A stretch of DNA of 64,000 bases from Burkholderiaceae bacterium (GCA_023150375.1 JAKLLA010000004.1:62001-126000); one strand, 5' to 3'; shown: positions 20,400-28,758, counted from the stretch's first letter. Program-made: numbers and translations. Notes: generated by a model not told the origin, from the letters alone.

Positions 20400-20984
20400 T
20401 CAGCCGCGGGCGATCTTGAACACCGCAGTGCTGGCCCGCAGGTTCGGCAGCCGGCGCACGATGCGCCCCTCGTGCAGGCCGAAGGCTTCCAGCACCTGCA
20501 GGCCGCACTGGCGCGCCAGCACCTCGAAGTCGGCGAAGGTGCCCACGCGGATGTTCGGCGTGTCGTACCACTGGTAGGGCAGGGCCTTGGTCACGGGCAT
20601 GCGCCCGCGCAGCACGCTCAGCCGGTTCGGCCAGTGGGCGAAGTTGGGGAAGGCGACGATGCCGATGCGCCCGACCCGGGCGGTCTCGCGCAGCATGGCC
20701 TCGGCATTGCGCAGGTTCTGCAGGGTGTCGAGCTGCAGCACGACGTCGAAGCTGCCGTCGGCGAAGATCGCCAGCCCCTCTTCCAGGTTGCGCTGGATCA
20801 CGTTGACCCCGCGCTGCACGCAGGCCAGCACCTTGGCGTCGTCGAGCTCGATGCCGTAGCCGCTGCAGCGGCGTTCGCGCATCAGCAGTTCCAGCAGGCT
20901 GCCGCCGCCGCAGCCCAGGTCGAGCACATGGCTGCCCGCGGGCACCAGGTCGGCGATGAGGTGGTCGGTCTGGCGGTCGATCAC
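20400..20984 (-). CDS. metW: Methionine biosynthesis protein MetW
   Basis: A 194-residue protein with a SAM-methyltransferase fold: VLDLGCGGGSLLELL is motif I, followed by GIELDDAKVLACVQRG and DVVLQLDTLQNLRN. C-terminal NIRVGTFADFEVLARQCGLQVLEAF is typical of MetW. I start it at GTG 20984 because AGGAG lies six bases before and no in-frame ATG fits. MetW is required with MetX for homoserine acylation in several bacteria. A 16-codon ORF bridges the gap from the metX stop to this start, implying coupled translation. Confidence 0.92.
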   Translation of the reverse strand: MIDRQTDHLIADLVPAGSHVLDLGCGGGSLLELLMRERRCSGYGIELDDAKVLACVQRGVNVIQRNLEEGLAIFADGSFDVVLQLDTLQNLRNAEAMLRETARVGRIGIVAFPNFAHWPNRLSVLRGRMPVTKALPYQWYDTPNIRVGTFADFEVLARQCGLQVLEAFGLHEGRIVRRLPNLRASTAVFKIARG

Positions 20985-21031
20985 GGCAGGCTCCTGCGCA
21001 GCACCGGGCAGGGGGTTGCGCGTGCGCTCAT
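20981..21031 (-). CDS. 16-codon ORF bridging metX and metW, possible coupling peptide
   Basis: An ATG at 21031 overlaps the metX stop (ATGA), and 16 codons later ([16 protein letters not shown]) the TGA overlaps the metW GTG start (GTGA). The frame differs from both neighbours. A ribosome finishing metX could reinitiate here and be delivered to the metW start. Its peptide shows nothing recognisable, so translation itself is the likelier function. It could be chance in GC-rich DNA. Confidence 0.35.
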   Translation of the reverse strand: MSARATPCPVLRRSLP

Positions 21032-22161
21032 GCGCCCACCTCCCGGGCCACCCGCTCGAAGTAGGCCCGCACGATGGCGTGGTAGCGCGCATCGTCGAGC
21101 AGGAAGGCGTCGTGGCCGTGCGGCGCATCGATCTCGGCGTAGGCCACGTCGCGGCGGTTGTCCAGCAGGGCCTTGACGATCTCGCGCGAGCGCTGCGGCG
21201 AGAAGCGCCAGTCGGTCGTGAAGCTGACCACCAGGAACTTCGCCGTGGCCCGGGCCAGCGCCGCACTCAGGTCGTTGCCGAAGGGCCGTGCCGGGTCGAA
21301 GTAGTCCAGCGCCCGGGTGATCAGCAGGTAGGTGTTGGCGTCGAAGTACTCGCTGAACTTGTCGCCCTGGTGGCGCAGGTAGCTCTCGATCTGGAACTCG
21401 ATCTCCTGCGTGCTGTAGGCCAGCTCGGCCGAGCGCAGTGCGCGGCCGAACTTCTGCTCCATCGAGTCGTCCGACAGGTAGGTGATGTGGCCGATCATGC
21501 GTGCCACCCGCAGGCCGCGCCGCGGCAGCACGCCATGGGCGTAGAAGTGGCCGCCGTGGAAGTCCGGGTCGGTGATGATCGCGCGCCGCGCCACCTCGTT
21601 GAAGGCGATGTTCTGCGCCGACAGGTTCGGCGCGCTGGCAATCACCAGCGCGTGGCCCATGCGCTCGGGGTGCTGCAGGGTCCAGCTCAGCGCCTGCATG
21701 CCGCCGAGGCTGCCGCCCATCACGGCGGCCAGGCGTTCGATGCCCAGGCGGTCGAGCAGGCGCGCCTGCGCCTCGACCCAGTCCTCGACGGTCACCACCG
21801 GGAAGTCGGCGCCGTAGGGCCGGTCGGTGGCCGGGTTGCGGTGCATCGGGCCGGTCGAGCCGAAGCAGGAGCCTGGGTTGTTCACGCCGATGACGAAGAA
21901 GCGGTCGGTGTCCAGCGGCTTGCCGGGGCCGATCATGTTGTCCCACCAGCCCTCGCTGCGCGGCTGGCCGGCGTAGCTGCCGGCCACATGGTGGCTGGCG
22001 TTCAGGGCATGGCAGACCAGCACCGCGTTGCTGCGCGCGGCGTTGAGCTCGCCGTAGGTTTCGTAGACCAGCGTGTAGTCGGCCAGGCTGGCGCCGCTGC
22101 GCAGCGCCAGCGGTTGGGCGAAGTGCAGGCTCTGGGGGGTGACGTGGCCGAGGGATGCCAT
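21028..22161 (-). CDS. metX: Homoserine O-acyltransferase MetX
   Basis: A 377-residue alpha/beta-hydrolase-fold enzyme that activates homoserine for methionine synthesis. The nucleophile is S151 in [23 protein letters not shown] is the family oxyanion segment and [10 protein letters not shown] carries the catalytic His, with the Asp in the preceding strand. N terminus [17 protein letters not shown] is typical and fixes the start at 22161, although no good ribosome binding site precedes it. Some betaproteobacterial MetX proteins use succinyl-CoA rather than acetyl-CoA; the sequence alone does not decide. Expression is probably riboswitch controlled. Confidence 0.95.
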   Translation of the reverse strand: MASLGHVTPQSLHFAQPLALRSGASLADYTLVYETYGELNAARSNAVLVCHALNASHHVAGSYAGQPRSEGWWDNMIGPGKPLDTDRFFVIGVNNPGSCFGSTGPMHRNPATDRPYGADFPVVTVEDWVEAQARLLDRLGIERLAAVMGGSLGGMQALSWTLQHPERMGHALVIASAPNLSAQNIAFNEVARRAIITDPDFHGGHFYAHGVLPRRGLRVARMIGHITYLSDDSMEQKFGRALRSAELAYSTQEIEFQIESYLRHQGDKFSEYFDANTYLLITRALDYFDPARPFGNDLSAALARATAKFLVVSFTTDWRFSPQRSREIVKALLDNRRDVAYAEIDAPHGHDAFLLDDARYHAIVRAYFERVAREVGA

Positions 22162-22170
22162 GGCAATCTG

Positions 22171-22213
22171 AAAAAACGAACCCGGCGTCGCAGCAAAGGG
22201 CGACCACCGGGTT
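22171..22213 (-). terminator. Intrinsic terminator in the metX leader
   Basis: Reading the minus strand, AACCCGG (22213-22207) pairs with CCGGGTT (22185-22179), and an inner GTCGC/GCGAC stem extends the hairpin; CG and six T follow at 22176-22171. It ends nine bases before the metX ATG, so it must be bypassed for expression. Confidence 0.8.
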
Positions 22214-22217
22214 GGTT

Positions 22218-22271
22218 TGCCCCTCTTTAGCGGCATTTCTAGAGCGCCCGCAAGTCGGACAAATCGGCGCT
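22218..22271 (-). promoter_or_regulatory. SAM-II-type riboswitch aptamer upstream of metX
   Basis: On the minus strand, AGCGC and GCGCT form P1 around a 19-base loop beginning CGATTTG and ending TTGCGG, followed by AGAAATGCCGCTAAAGAGGG. Against the SAM-II (SAM_alpha) aptamer as I remember it, loop and tail align without gaps, including the GATTT block, CCG, TTGC and the tail AAATG..GCTAAA.AGGG. It directly precedes a terminator and metX. SAM-II is known mainly from alphaproteobacteria, upstream of met genes. The alignment is from memory; the pseudoknot pairing was not resolved. Confidence 0.72.
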
Positions 22272-22278
22272 GCCCGGC

Positions 22279-22308
22279 AGTATAGGGGAGCCTCCGGCCT
22301 GGCGGGAA
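22279..22308 (-). promoter_or_regulatory. Probable sigma-70 promoter of metX-metW
   Basis: The minus strand has TATACT (22284-22279) as a -10 box and TTCCCG (22308-22303) 18 bases upstream as a poor -35. The predicted start is about seven bases downstream, at the beginning of the riboswitch P1 stem, which fits a short aptamer-first leader. Confidence 0.55.
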
Positions 22309-22498
22309 CGGCCCCGCGCACGCAAAAGGATTCACGGCCGATGGCCGGTCTCCCCGTGAACCCGGGATGGGCCCGACGGGGGGTCGAAGCGGAAAATTCT
22401 CACGAACGGCGTCCAGGGTCGGGCCCGTCCCGCCGGGGCGGCCTGACGTCCGGGATGCGCGCGCAGGGTGCGCGCGACACAGGCAGGAGGAGTTGCGC

Positions 22499-23524
22499 AT
22501 GAGTGCCGTACCCGGCTGGCAGCCGACCATCGTCGCGCCGCTGCCGACCGACAGCGAGGCCGCCGCGCCGGCTGTGCCCGGACCGCGTCGCCGCGGTCCG
22601 GCGGGCGGCAACGGGTGGGTGGTCGGCGTCGTGCTGCTGGCGGCCGCCCTGGCGGCGTGGCCGCTGTGGCCGGTGCTCGGCGTGGGCCAGGCGCTGGTCT
22701 GGCTGGGGTGTGGGCTGCTGGCCGCCGGACTGGTCTGGCGCTGGCAGGCGACGCGGCGGCGCCATGCGCGGGCCCGGCGGCGCCAGTCGGAGCGCCTGCG
22801 CGTGGCCGAGGCGGCCCTGCAGGCCACCCGGGCCCGTCTGCAGCAGCACGACCAGGCCGTGGCGCGCCGTGCCGAGGCGGCCCGGCAGCTGCGCGAACTG
22901 CACGACAGCGTCGGCGCCCGGCTCGTCTCGGCGTTGGCACTGGCGCAGCAGATCCCGGTCCAGCCGGGGGGCCTGATGCCGGAGGCTGCCCCGGCCCTGC
23001 TCACCGAACTGCGCCGGCAGGTCGAGGCGAGCCTGCTGGAGCTGCGCCTGGCCCTGGTGCACCTCGACGAGCAGCCGGGTCGTCCCCTCATCCATGCGCT
23101 GGCCGACCTGCGTGAGCAGGTCGAGCCGATGCTGGCCGAGTCGGGCATCGCGCTGGACTGGACGCTGGGCGAGGGCCTCGATCAGGTCGAACTGGGGGCC
23201 CGCACCACGATGCAGCTGCTGCGTCTGGCGCAGGAGGCGCTGTCCAGCGTGGCCTGCCACGCCGAGGGCGCACGGCGTGCCCGTCTGAGCGTCGATCGGC
23301 TGGAGGGCGAGGCCGGACCACACCTGCGGCTGGTGATCGGCGACGACGGTTCGCCGCCGAAGCCGGTGCAGGGCTTCGCGCCGACCCAGCCGCCGCTGCG
23401 CAGCCAGCTGGGGCCGGCGCGCTGGCAGCGCCATGCCCACGCGCTGGGTGGGCAACTGCTGGAGGTCGAGGCCGACCGCGGCTGGCAGGTCGACCTGGTG
23501 CTGCCGCTGCCGAGCGCGCGCTGA
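22499..23524 (+). CDS. Orphan membrane sensor histidine kinase, HisKA_3 type, degenerate ATPase
   Basis: A 341-residue protein with two membrane helices (about 39-59 and 62-80), a coiled coil (85-130) and a dimerisation/phosphoacceptor helix with [12 protein letters not shown]135 being the expected phosphate site. The ATPase part is altered: the N-box reads [13 protein letters not shown], with Ser in place of the invariant Asn, and the G boxes are reduced ([10 protein letters not shown] lacks a GxG; no GLxxM). There is no receiver gene beside it. The start at 22499 follows AGGAGGAG. It may be a weak kinase, a phosphatase or a pseudokinase. Confidence 0.8.
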   Translation: MSAVPGWQPTIVAPLPTDSEAAAPAVPGPRRRGPAGGNGWVVGVVLLAAALAAWPLWPVLGVGQALVWLGCGLLAAGLVWRWQATRRRHARARRRQSERLRVAEAALQATRARLQQHDQAVARRAEAARQLRELHDSVGARLVSALALAQQIPVQPGGLMPEAAPALLTELRRQVEASLLELRLALVHLDEQPGRPLIHALADLREQVEPMLAESGIALDWTLGEGLDQVELGARTTMQLLRLAQEALSSVACHAEGARRARLSVDRLEGEAGPHLRLVIGDDGSPPKPVQGFAPTQPPLRSQLGPARWQRHAHALGGQLLEVEADRGWQVDLVLPLPSAR

Positions 23525-23547
23525 TCCCGGCCTCGCCGACCCGGGGG

Positions 23548-24168
23548 TCAGGCCGCGGGGGGGAGCGTCTGCGCGAAGCTCGGCCGCTGCGCCAGCTTGT
23601 CGGCCAGGCGCACGAGGTTCGGATGGCGCGCGCGCCAGTCGATCGCGGGAAAGCGGAAATCCAGGTAGCCCAGCGCGCAGCCGCAGGCGATGTCGGCCAG
23701 GCTCAGGTGCAGCCCGCAGCACCAGTTGCGCTCGCCCAGGGCCTTGGACATCGCGACCAGGCTGAGGTCGACCTTGCCGAGCTGGCGCTCGATCCAGGCC
23801 TGCGATCGCTGCTCGGCCGTGCGACCGCCCCAGTGCTGCTCCATGCGCGCGGCGATCGCGGCGTCCATCACGCCGTCGGCCAGGGCCTCCCAGGTGCGCA
23901 CCTCGGCACGCTCGCGCCCCCGCTCCGGGATCAGGCGGCCCACCGGCGACAGGGTGTCGACGTACTCGACGATGACCTTCGAGTCGAACATCGCCTCGCC
24001 GCCCTCGAGCACCAGGCAGGGGACCTTGCCCAGCGGATTGCTCTGCACCACCTTCGGCTGCGCCGACCAGGGGTCGTCCAACTCCAGCTTGTACTCGAGT
24101 TTCTTTTCCGCCAGCACGATGCGCACCTTGCGCACGTACGGGCTGGTGTGGGAACCGATCAGTCTCAT
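23548..24168 (-). CDS. Glutathione S-transferase family protein
   Basis: A 206-residue soluble protein. The thioredoxin-like N-terminal domain starts MRLIGSHTSPYVRKVRIVLAEK and contains the cis-Pro segment GKVPCLVLEGG and the glutathione-contacting FDSKVIVEYVD. The helical C-terminal domain ends in LADIACGCALGYLDFRFP and HPNLVRLADKLAQRPSF. It resembles the YibF/SspA-like group. The start at 24168 matches family N termini. It is convergent with the sensor kinase gene and apparently monocistronic. Confidence 0.9.
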   Translation of the reverse strand: MRLIGSHTSPYVRKVRIVLAEKKLEYKLELDDPWSAQPKVVQSNPLGKVPCLVLEGGEAMFDSKVIVEYVDTLSPVGRLIPERGRERAEVRTWEALADGVMDAAIAARMEQHWGGRTAEQRSQAWIERQLGKVDLSLVAMSKALGERNWCCGLHLSLADIACGCALGYLDFRFPAIDWRARHPNLVRLADKLAQRPSFAQTLPPAA

Positions 24169-24294
24169 GCGGGAAGCCGGGCCGGGGGAGAGGTTGGCGA
24201 GGGGAGGGCGAACACGCCCCGATTCTATCGAGCCCACCCCGGACGGCCGGCCGCCGGGGGGGGCGGTGCCGGCCACGATCCGGGCGCTGTGCCG

Positions 24295-25884
24295 TCAGGC
24301 AGCCTGCAGCCGGCCGCGCAGCGCCGCGTGCAGCGCGTCGTCGCAGCGGCGCATCAGCAGGGCCACCGTGTCGCCCGAGCGCGTCAGCGCGTGGCCGCAA
24401 TGCACCTGCACCTGCAGGCCCTGCGCCAGGGCACTCCAGTCGTGTGTGGCCACGGCATGGGTGATGCGCTCGGCGATGCGGCTGCTTTCCTCGCTGCCGG
24501 AGCGGTGCAGCAGCACGGCGAACTCGTCGTGCGTCCAGCGTGCCGGCAGGTCGCCGCTGCGCAGCAGCTGGCGCAGCAGGGCTGCCACGGTGCAGAGCAC
24601 ACGGTCGCGCACCAGCGGGCCATGGCGGGCCGCGAGCTGGCCCGCATCGGCCACCGCGACGCAGAGCACCGTGCAGCGGGAGCGGCCGACGTCGGCGCGC
24701 TGCAGCAGCCCATCGAGCCGCTGGATGAACTGGTGCCGGTCGGCCAGCCCGGTCAGGCTGTCCTCGCTGGGGCGGGGAACCCCCGCGTGACGCTGCCGCA
24801 GGCGCATGCGCAGCGCCAGCTCGTCGCGGGTGGCCAGCGTCCGCCGGGGCAGGGCGAGCGTGCGGGCCTGGCGGCGCAGCCGGGCGCGTTCGCGCTCGAG
24901 TTCCAGCGCCTGCGCGGGACGTCCGTCCTGCGCCAGCACGCGCGAGAGCAGGCCGGCCGCCAGATCGGCCAGGGCCAGGTGCGACAGCTTCGTGGCCTCG
25001 TGCATCACCTCCCGGGCGGTGGCCTCTGCCTGCGCAGGCAGGTTCAGGGCGCGGGCCACCTCGGCGCTGGCGCACAAAGCCAGCAGGTCCAGCCAGCCGT
25101 GTTCGCGCCGCACCAGCGGGCGGATGCGTCCCAGCAGCTGCTGGGCCAGCAGCGGCTCCCCGGCCCAGCAGGCGTGCAGCACCTGCACCCAGCCGAGCAG
25201 GAAACGCCCGGGACGCTGCGTCACCGCGTTGGGCACGCCCGGGCTGCGCTCGCAGCAGCCCAGCGCCTCTTCGATCACGCTGCCCAGCCGGTCCAGCGCG
25301 GCGCGGCGCTGTGCGGCCGACTGGTCGTCCAGGCTCAGCACCGTGGCCAGTGCGCAGCCACAGGCGCGGTGGATGGCCAGGTGCGCCACCCAGTCGCCGC
25401 GCCCGAGCCTGCGGGCGCGCTCGATGCCGGTCTGGAAGGTCTGTTCGGCGGCTTCGGCCTGGCCGGCCCAGGCCTGCGCGAGGCCGAGCGGATCGGTGGC
25501 CAGCACCAGCGCCAGCGGCTCGGGGCCCTCCTCGGCCAGCGCCTGCGCCTGCAGGCCGCAGTCCAGCGCCTCGTCGAGGCGGTGCAGCGCGGTCAGTGCG
25601 GTGCAGGCCAGCGCCAGCGCCTCGACCTCGCTGTCGGCGACGTCCTCGAGGCCGAACAGGCCGGCCGCCTGCCGGGCCGCGGCCAGGGCGTCCAGGTAGG
25701 CCGCCTCACGCAGATCGCAGCGCGCCTGGTACAACAGGCCGCGGGCTTCCAGGACGGCGTCGTCCACCTCGCGGGCGCGCTGCGCCAGTTGCGTGGCCAG
25801 TGGCCGGCAGCCGGCCACGTGGCCCTCGCGCCACTGGGCCTGGCAGGCGGTGTCGAGCTCGTCCAGACTGAGCAGGTAGGTCAT
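24295..25884 (-). CDS. TPR-like/degenerate GGDEF protein, probable c-di-GMP receptor
   Basis: A 529-residue soluble protein. Residues 1-360 are Ala/Leu-rich helices resembling tetratricopeptide or MalT-like solenoid repeats. The C-terminal 160 residues form a GGDEF fold: DSLTGLADRHQF, then RSGD at 442-445 and THDEF at 451-455. The catalytic GG is thus replaced by TH, while the RxxD inhibitory site with the canonical five-residue spacing to the signature is kept. That pattern, known from inactive diguanylate cyclases that bind c-di-GMP, suggests a receptor. It precedes an intergenic region with a direct repeat. Confidence 0.82.
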   Translation of the reverse strand: MTYLLSLDELDTACQAQWREGHVAGCRPLATQLAQRAREVDDAVLEARGLLYQARCDLREAAYLDALAAARQAAGLFGLEDVADSEVEALALACTALTALHRLDEALDCGLQAQALAEEGPEPLALVLATDPLGLAQAWAGQAEAAEQTFQTGIERARRLGRGDWVAHLAIHRACGCALATVLSLDDQSAAQRRAALDRLGSVIEEALGCCERSPGVPNAVTQRPGRFLLGWVQVLHACWAGEPLLAQQLLGRIRPLVRREHGWLDLLALCASAEVARALNLPAQAEATAREVMHEATKLSHLALADLAAGLLSRVLAQDGRPAQALELERERARLRRQARTLALPRRTLATRDELALRMRLRQRHAGVPRPSEDSLTGLADRHQFIQRLDGLLQRADVGRSRCTVLCVAVADAGQLAARHGPLVRDRVLCTVAALLRQLLRSGDLPARWTHDEFAVLLHRSGSEESSRIAERITHAVATHDWSALAQGLQVQVHCGHALTRSGDTVALLMRRCDDALHAALRGRLQAA

Positions 25885-25975
25885 GCAGGCATCCCCCGGT
25901 GTTGTCGGCCCGGCCGTCGTGCCCGCGGCGCGCGGTCGGCCCTGTGTGGCCTGTGGGCCAAAGTATGGAGGCCTC

Positions 25976-26021
25976 TGCCGGATCGGCACTGTGCAGGAGT
26001 CGACGTTTTTTGCCGGATCGG
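25976..26021. repeat. Direct repeat TGCCGGATCGG upstream of the GGDEF gene
   Basis: TGCCGGATCGG occurs at 25976-25986 and again at 26011-26021, 35 bases apart, in the 176-base spacer between the HDOD stop and the GGDEF start. On the minus strand these lie upstream of CATACT, a possible -10. Spacing of about three helical turns would allow cooperative binding. Regulator unknown. Confidence 0.35.
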
Positions 26022-26060
26022 GCATCGGCCCCTGACCTTCAGGGGCGTGGGCGGCGCACG

Positions 26061-26867
26061 TCAGGCCGGCTGGTCCTGCAGGACCGACCAGGGCCGCTGC
26101 AGCGCCTGCCTCAGGGCCTCGGGCGGGCAGGCCGGGTCGACGCCGCCCTGCCGGGCGGCCAGGTCGAGATCGGCCTCGGCGAGCAGGCTGTCCACTGCGG
26201 CGCCCAGGGCCAGCAGCCGGCGGGTGTGGCGGTCGAGCCCCTGCCACTGCGGCGCAGGACGGACCCGCTCGCGCAGGAAGCGCACCACGCCGCCGGCCAG
26301 TCCCCAGGCGGCGCACAGGGCGCTGCCGTAGGCGGCGTGGTCGACGCCGAAGGCCTGCGCCTCGGCGGCCAGCAGCGCGTCGCGGTCGTGGCCCAGTCCG
26401 GCCAGCAGGGCGCCGTAGCGCTGCGGTGCGTGCGCCAGCAGCACGGCCTGGCCGCTGCGCGAGAACAGGCCGGCGGTGTGGGCATGGAAGGCATCGAGTT
26501 CCAGCGCGGCGGCGCTGCGGCCCATCAGCAGCCCGCAGCGGCTGGCCTGCTGCCAGAGCGCCTGCATGGCCGGCGAGGGCGCAAAGGCAGCGCGCAGCGC
26601 GGTCTCGAAGGTGAGGGCGGCCACCTCGCGCAGGCCGAGGTAGCGCAGCGCCTCGCCCACCGTCTCGACGCGGCGCAGCAGGCCGAACATCGCGCTGTTG
26701 ACCGTGCGCAGCAGCGCGCCGGCCAGCGCCAGGTCGGTCTCGATCAGTGCCGCGATCTCGCCGCCGGGAACCTCGTCGCGCTCGAGCAGCGTCAGCAGGC
26801 GCAGCAGCGTGGCTGGGCAGGCGGGCAGGTCGGCGTCGAGCCGGCGCAGTTCGTCGGGCAGGGGCAT
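26061..26867 (-). CDS. HDOD domain protein
   Basis: A 268-residue protein that is essentially one HDOD domain, a catalytically inactive relative of HD phosphohydrolases. The pattern LPACPATLLRLLTLLERDEVPGG, then IETDLALAGALLRTVNSAMFG and VGEALRYLGLREVAALTFETAL is characteristic. There is no fused output domain. HDOD proteins take part in c-di-GMP and stress signalling by protein contacts, which fits its place beside the GGDEF gene on the same strand. The start at 26867 (MPLPDELRRLD) fits the family. Confidence 0.88.
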   Translation of the reverse strand: MPLPDELRRLDADLPACPATLLRLLTLLERDEVPGGEIAALIETDLALAGALLRTVNSAMFGLLRRVETVGEALRYLGLREVAALTFETALRAAFAPSPAMQALWQQASRCGLLMGRSAAALELDAFHAHTAGLFSRSGQAVLLAHAPQRYGALLAGLGHDRDALLAAEAQAFGVDHAAYGSALCAAWGLAGGVVRFLRERVRPAPQWQGLDRHTRRLLALGAAVDSLLAEADLDLAARQGGVDPACPPEALRQALQRPWSVLQDQPA

Positions 26868-27065
26868 GGCGGGCAGCGGGGAGCGGTCGGCAGCGAAGGG
26901 TCGTCTCGGCTGCGATTGCAGCAGACGGCCGGCCCCTGGCGGCCAGACCCCGGCCGCGCCGCGGGCCGGTCCCGGCCTTTGTTCACGCCGCGCCCCGGCG
27001 ATGGCGGATCGCGCCGTGGGCTGCGGGGCGCGCACCGGGGCTGGCCGGTGCCCGGCCGATCACCC

Positions 27066-28697
27066 TCAGGGCTGCGGCCGTGGCGCCAGCAGCGCTTCGC
27101 ACTGGCGCCGCGGTGGTGAGCCGGCACGCTGCTGCTCGCACACCGGCTGCAGGGCGGCCGCAAGGCGCTCCAGGCGGGCCGGACCGTCGGCGATGCCGGC
27201 CTGCCAGGTCCGCAGCCGGCTGGCCATGCGGGCCAGCTCGCGCACGTTGCGCTCGTGATAGACGTCGGGTTGCCGGCCCAGCTCGGCCAGGATGCTGCCG
27301 GCCAGCTGCTCGATGGCCTCGCCGTCCTCGGGGCTGCTGTCGATCAGCAGGCCGAGGTGGCTGCTGCCCCACTGCAGCCGGGTCGCCGGACCGCGCGCGC
27401 TTTCCCAGGCCTGGCGCGACCAGCGCAGGGCCTCGGCGCTGCGTCCCTGCGTCTGGGCCAGCCGGGCCAGCTGGCCCATCAGGAAGTGCGGCGCCAGGCT
27501 GCGCGGCAGCTCGGCCGTGAGCAGGGCCTGCGCCTCGGCGGTCAGGCCGGCATCGGCCAGCAGGCGCGCCGCGGTGGGGATGACGCTCTGCCGCTCGGCC
27601 GGCTCGCCGGCTTCGCGCGCCACCTGGGCCACGAGCTGGCGGATTTCCTCGCGCAGTGCGGCCGAGACATCGGCCTCGCCGCGCAGCCGGTCCAGCCCGG
27701 CGAGGTCGACCCGTACCTGCAGGGCGCCCAGCCGGTCGGTGCGCGAGAGGGTCGCGTCGCCGGCCAGGCGCCGGGCGGCCTGCTCCCAGACCTGCTGGAG
27801 CTGGCGGCGCTGCGGGCTGCCCGCAGCGGTCAGCGCCTGCAGCAGCAGGGGCGCTTCCTGCGTCACCAGATCCATGTGCTCGCGTGCGCTGCCACCGTCG
27901 CCCAGCAGGCGCAGCAGGGCGGCGCCGGCGGCTTCGCGCAGGGCCTCGTCGGTCAGCAGCCGGCCCCGTTGCGGCTGGGCGGCCGCCGCGACCGCGCGCA
28001 GCAGCAGCCGGGTCTGCGAGGCGCGCAGACCGGCCGGGCAGGCGCGTGCCAGGCGCGCCAGCACGTCGGCCCGGGCCGCTCCGGGCGCGAGCACGCGGTC
28101 GTCGCTGTCCCAGGCGTACCAGGCGAGCTGGCGCCATTCGTGCACCGGCAGGTCGCGCCCGTCCAGCGCGTCGGTCAGCACGGCGCGTACCGGCCGGCTC
28201 GGGCTGCGCGCGGCCGAGCCGCCCAGCACCGAGCGCAGCGCATTGACGTACAGCGCGGCGTCCAGCTCGCCGGGCAGCCGCGTCAGCTCCTCGCCCTGGG
28301 GGCTGAGCAGCAGCATGCTCGGATAGCCGCGTACCCGGAAGCGCTCGCCCAGCCGCTGGGCGCCGGGCAGATCGCCATCGATGTGCACCGCGATGAACTC
28401 GCGCGCCAGCATGCGGAAGTCCTCGCGCACGAACAGCGTGCTGCGCAGGTGCTGACAGGGAGGGCACCACTGCGCGCCCCAGTACAGGAAGAGCGGCTTG
28501 TTGTCCTGCCGGGCGCGGGCCAGGGCCGCGTCCACGTCGGCCGGCCGGGCGGTCTCCAGCCACTGGATGCCCGGCGTGTAGGCCGCAGATGCCGGCCCCG
28601 TGCCGCCGAGCAGGGCGGCGGTCAGCAGCAGTGAGGCCAGCACAGCCGGGCGGCTCGGGCGGGGGCAGGCAGGGGAGCGAGGCGGGGTGCAGGACAT
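27066..28697 (-). CDS. Exported thioredoxin-fold protein with helical repeat domain
   Basis: A 543-residue protein with a signal peptide (hydrophobic 18-31, cleavage near ASA at 36-38). Residues 45-160 are a thioredoxin fold with active site WCPPC at 77-81 and the cis-Pro segment GYPSMLLL. Residues 165-540 are Ala/Leu/Arg-rich helices with no recognisable motif, possibly TPR-like. The short domain resembles thioredoxin_7/DsbD-gamma-like reductases. It probably acts in the periplasm on disulfides, with the repeats binding substrates. It is followed on the same strand by the HDOD gene after 198 bases. Confidence 0.83.
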   Translation of the reverse strand: MSCTPPRSPACPRPSRPAVLASLLLTAALLGGTGPASAAYTPGIQWLETARPADVDAALARARQDNKPLFLYWGAQWCPPCQHLRSTLFVREDFRMLAREFIAVHIDGDLPGAQRLGERFRVRGYPSMLLLSPQGEELTRLPGELDAALYVNALRSVLGGSAARSPSRPVRAVLTDALDGRDLPVHEWRQLAWYAWDSDDRVLAPGAARADVLARLARACPAGLRASQTRLLLRAVAAAAQPQRGRLLTDEALREAAGAALLRLLGDGGSAREHMDLVTQEAPLLLQALTAAGSPQRRQLQQVWEQAARRLAGDATLSRTDRLGALQVRVDLAGLDRLRGEADVSAALREEIRQLVAQVAREAGEPAERQSVIPTAARLLADAGLTAEAQALLTAELPRSLAPHFLMGQLARLAQTQGRSAEALRWSRQAWESARGPATRLQWGSSHLGLLIDSSPEDGEAIEQLAGSILAELGRQPDVYHERNVRELARMASRLRTWQAGIADGPARLERLAAALQPVCEQQRAGSPPRRQCEALLAPRPQP

Positions 28698-28758
28698 GGC
28701 AGCGCGGATTGTGCAAGCGACGCGTCGCCCGCGCAGCCGCTGCCCCCGCGACAGCGGG

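Noticed and set aside
23623-26331. A 902-codon plus-strand frame opposite the GST and GGDEF genes
   Set aside because: Shadow of the minus-strand genes, low complexity with Gln/His/Arg bias and no family match.
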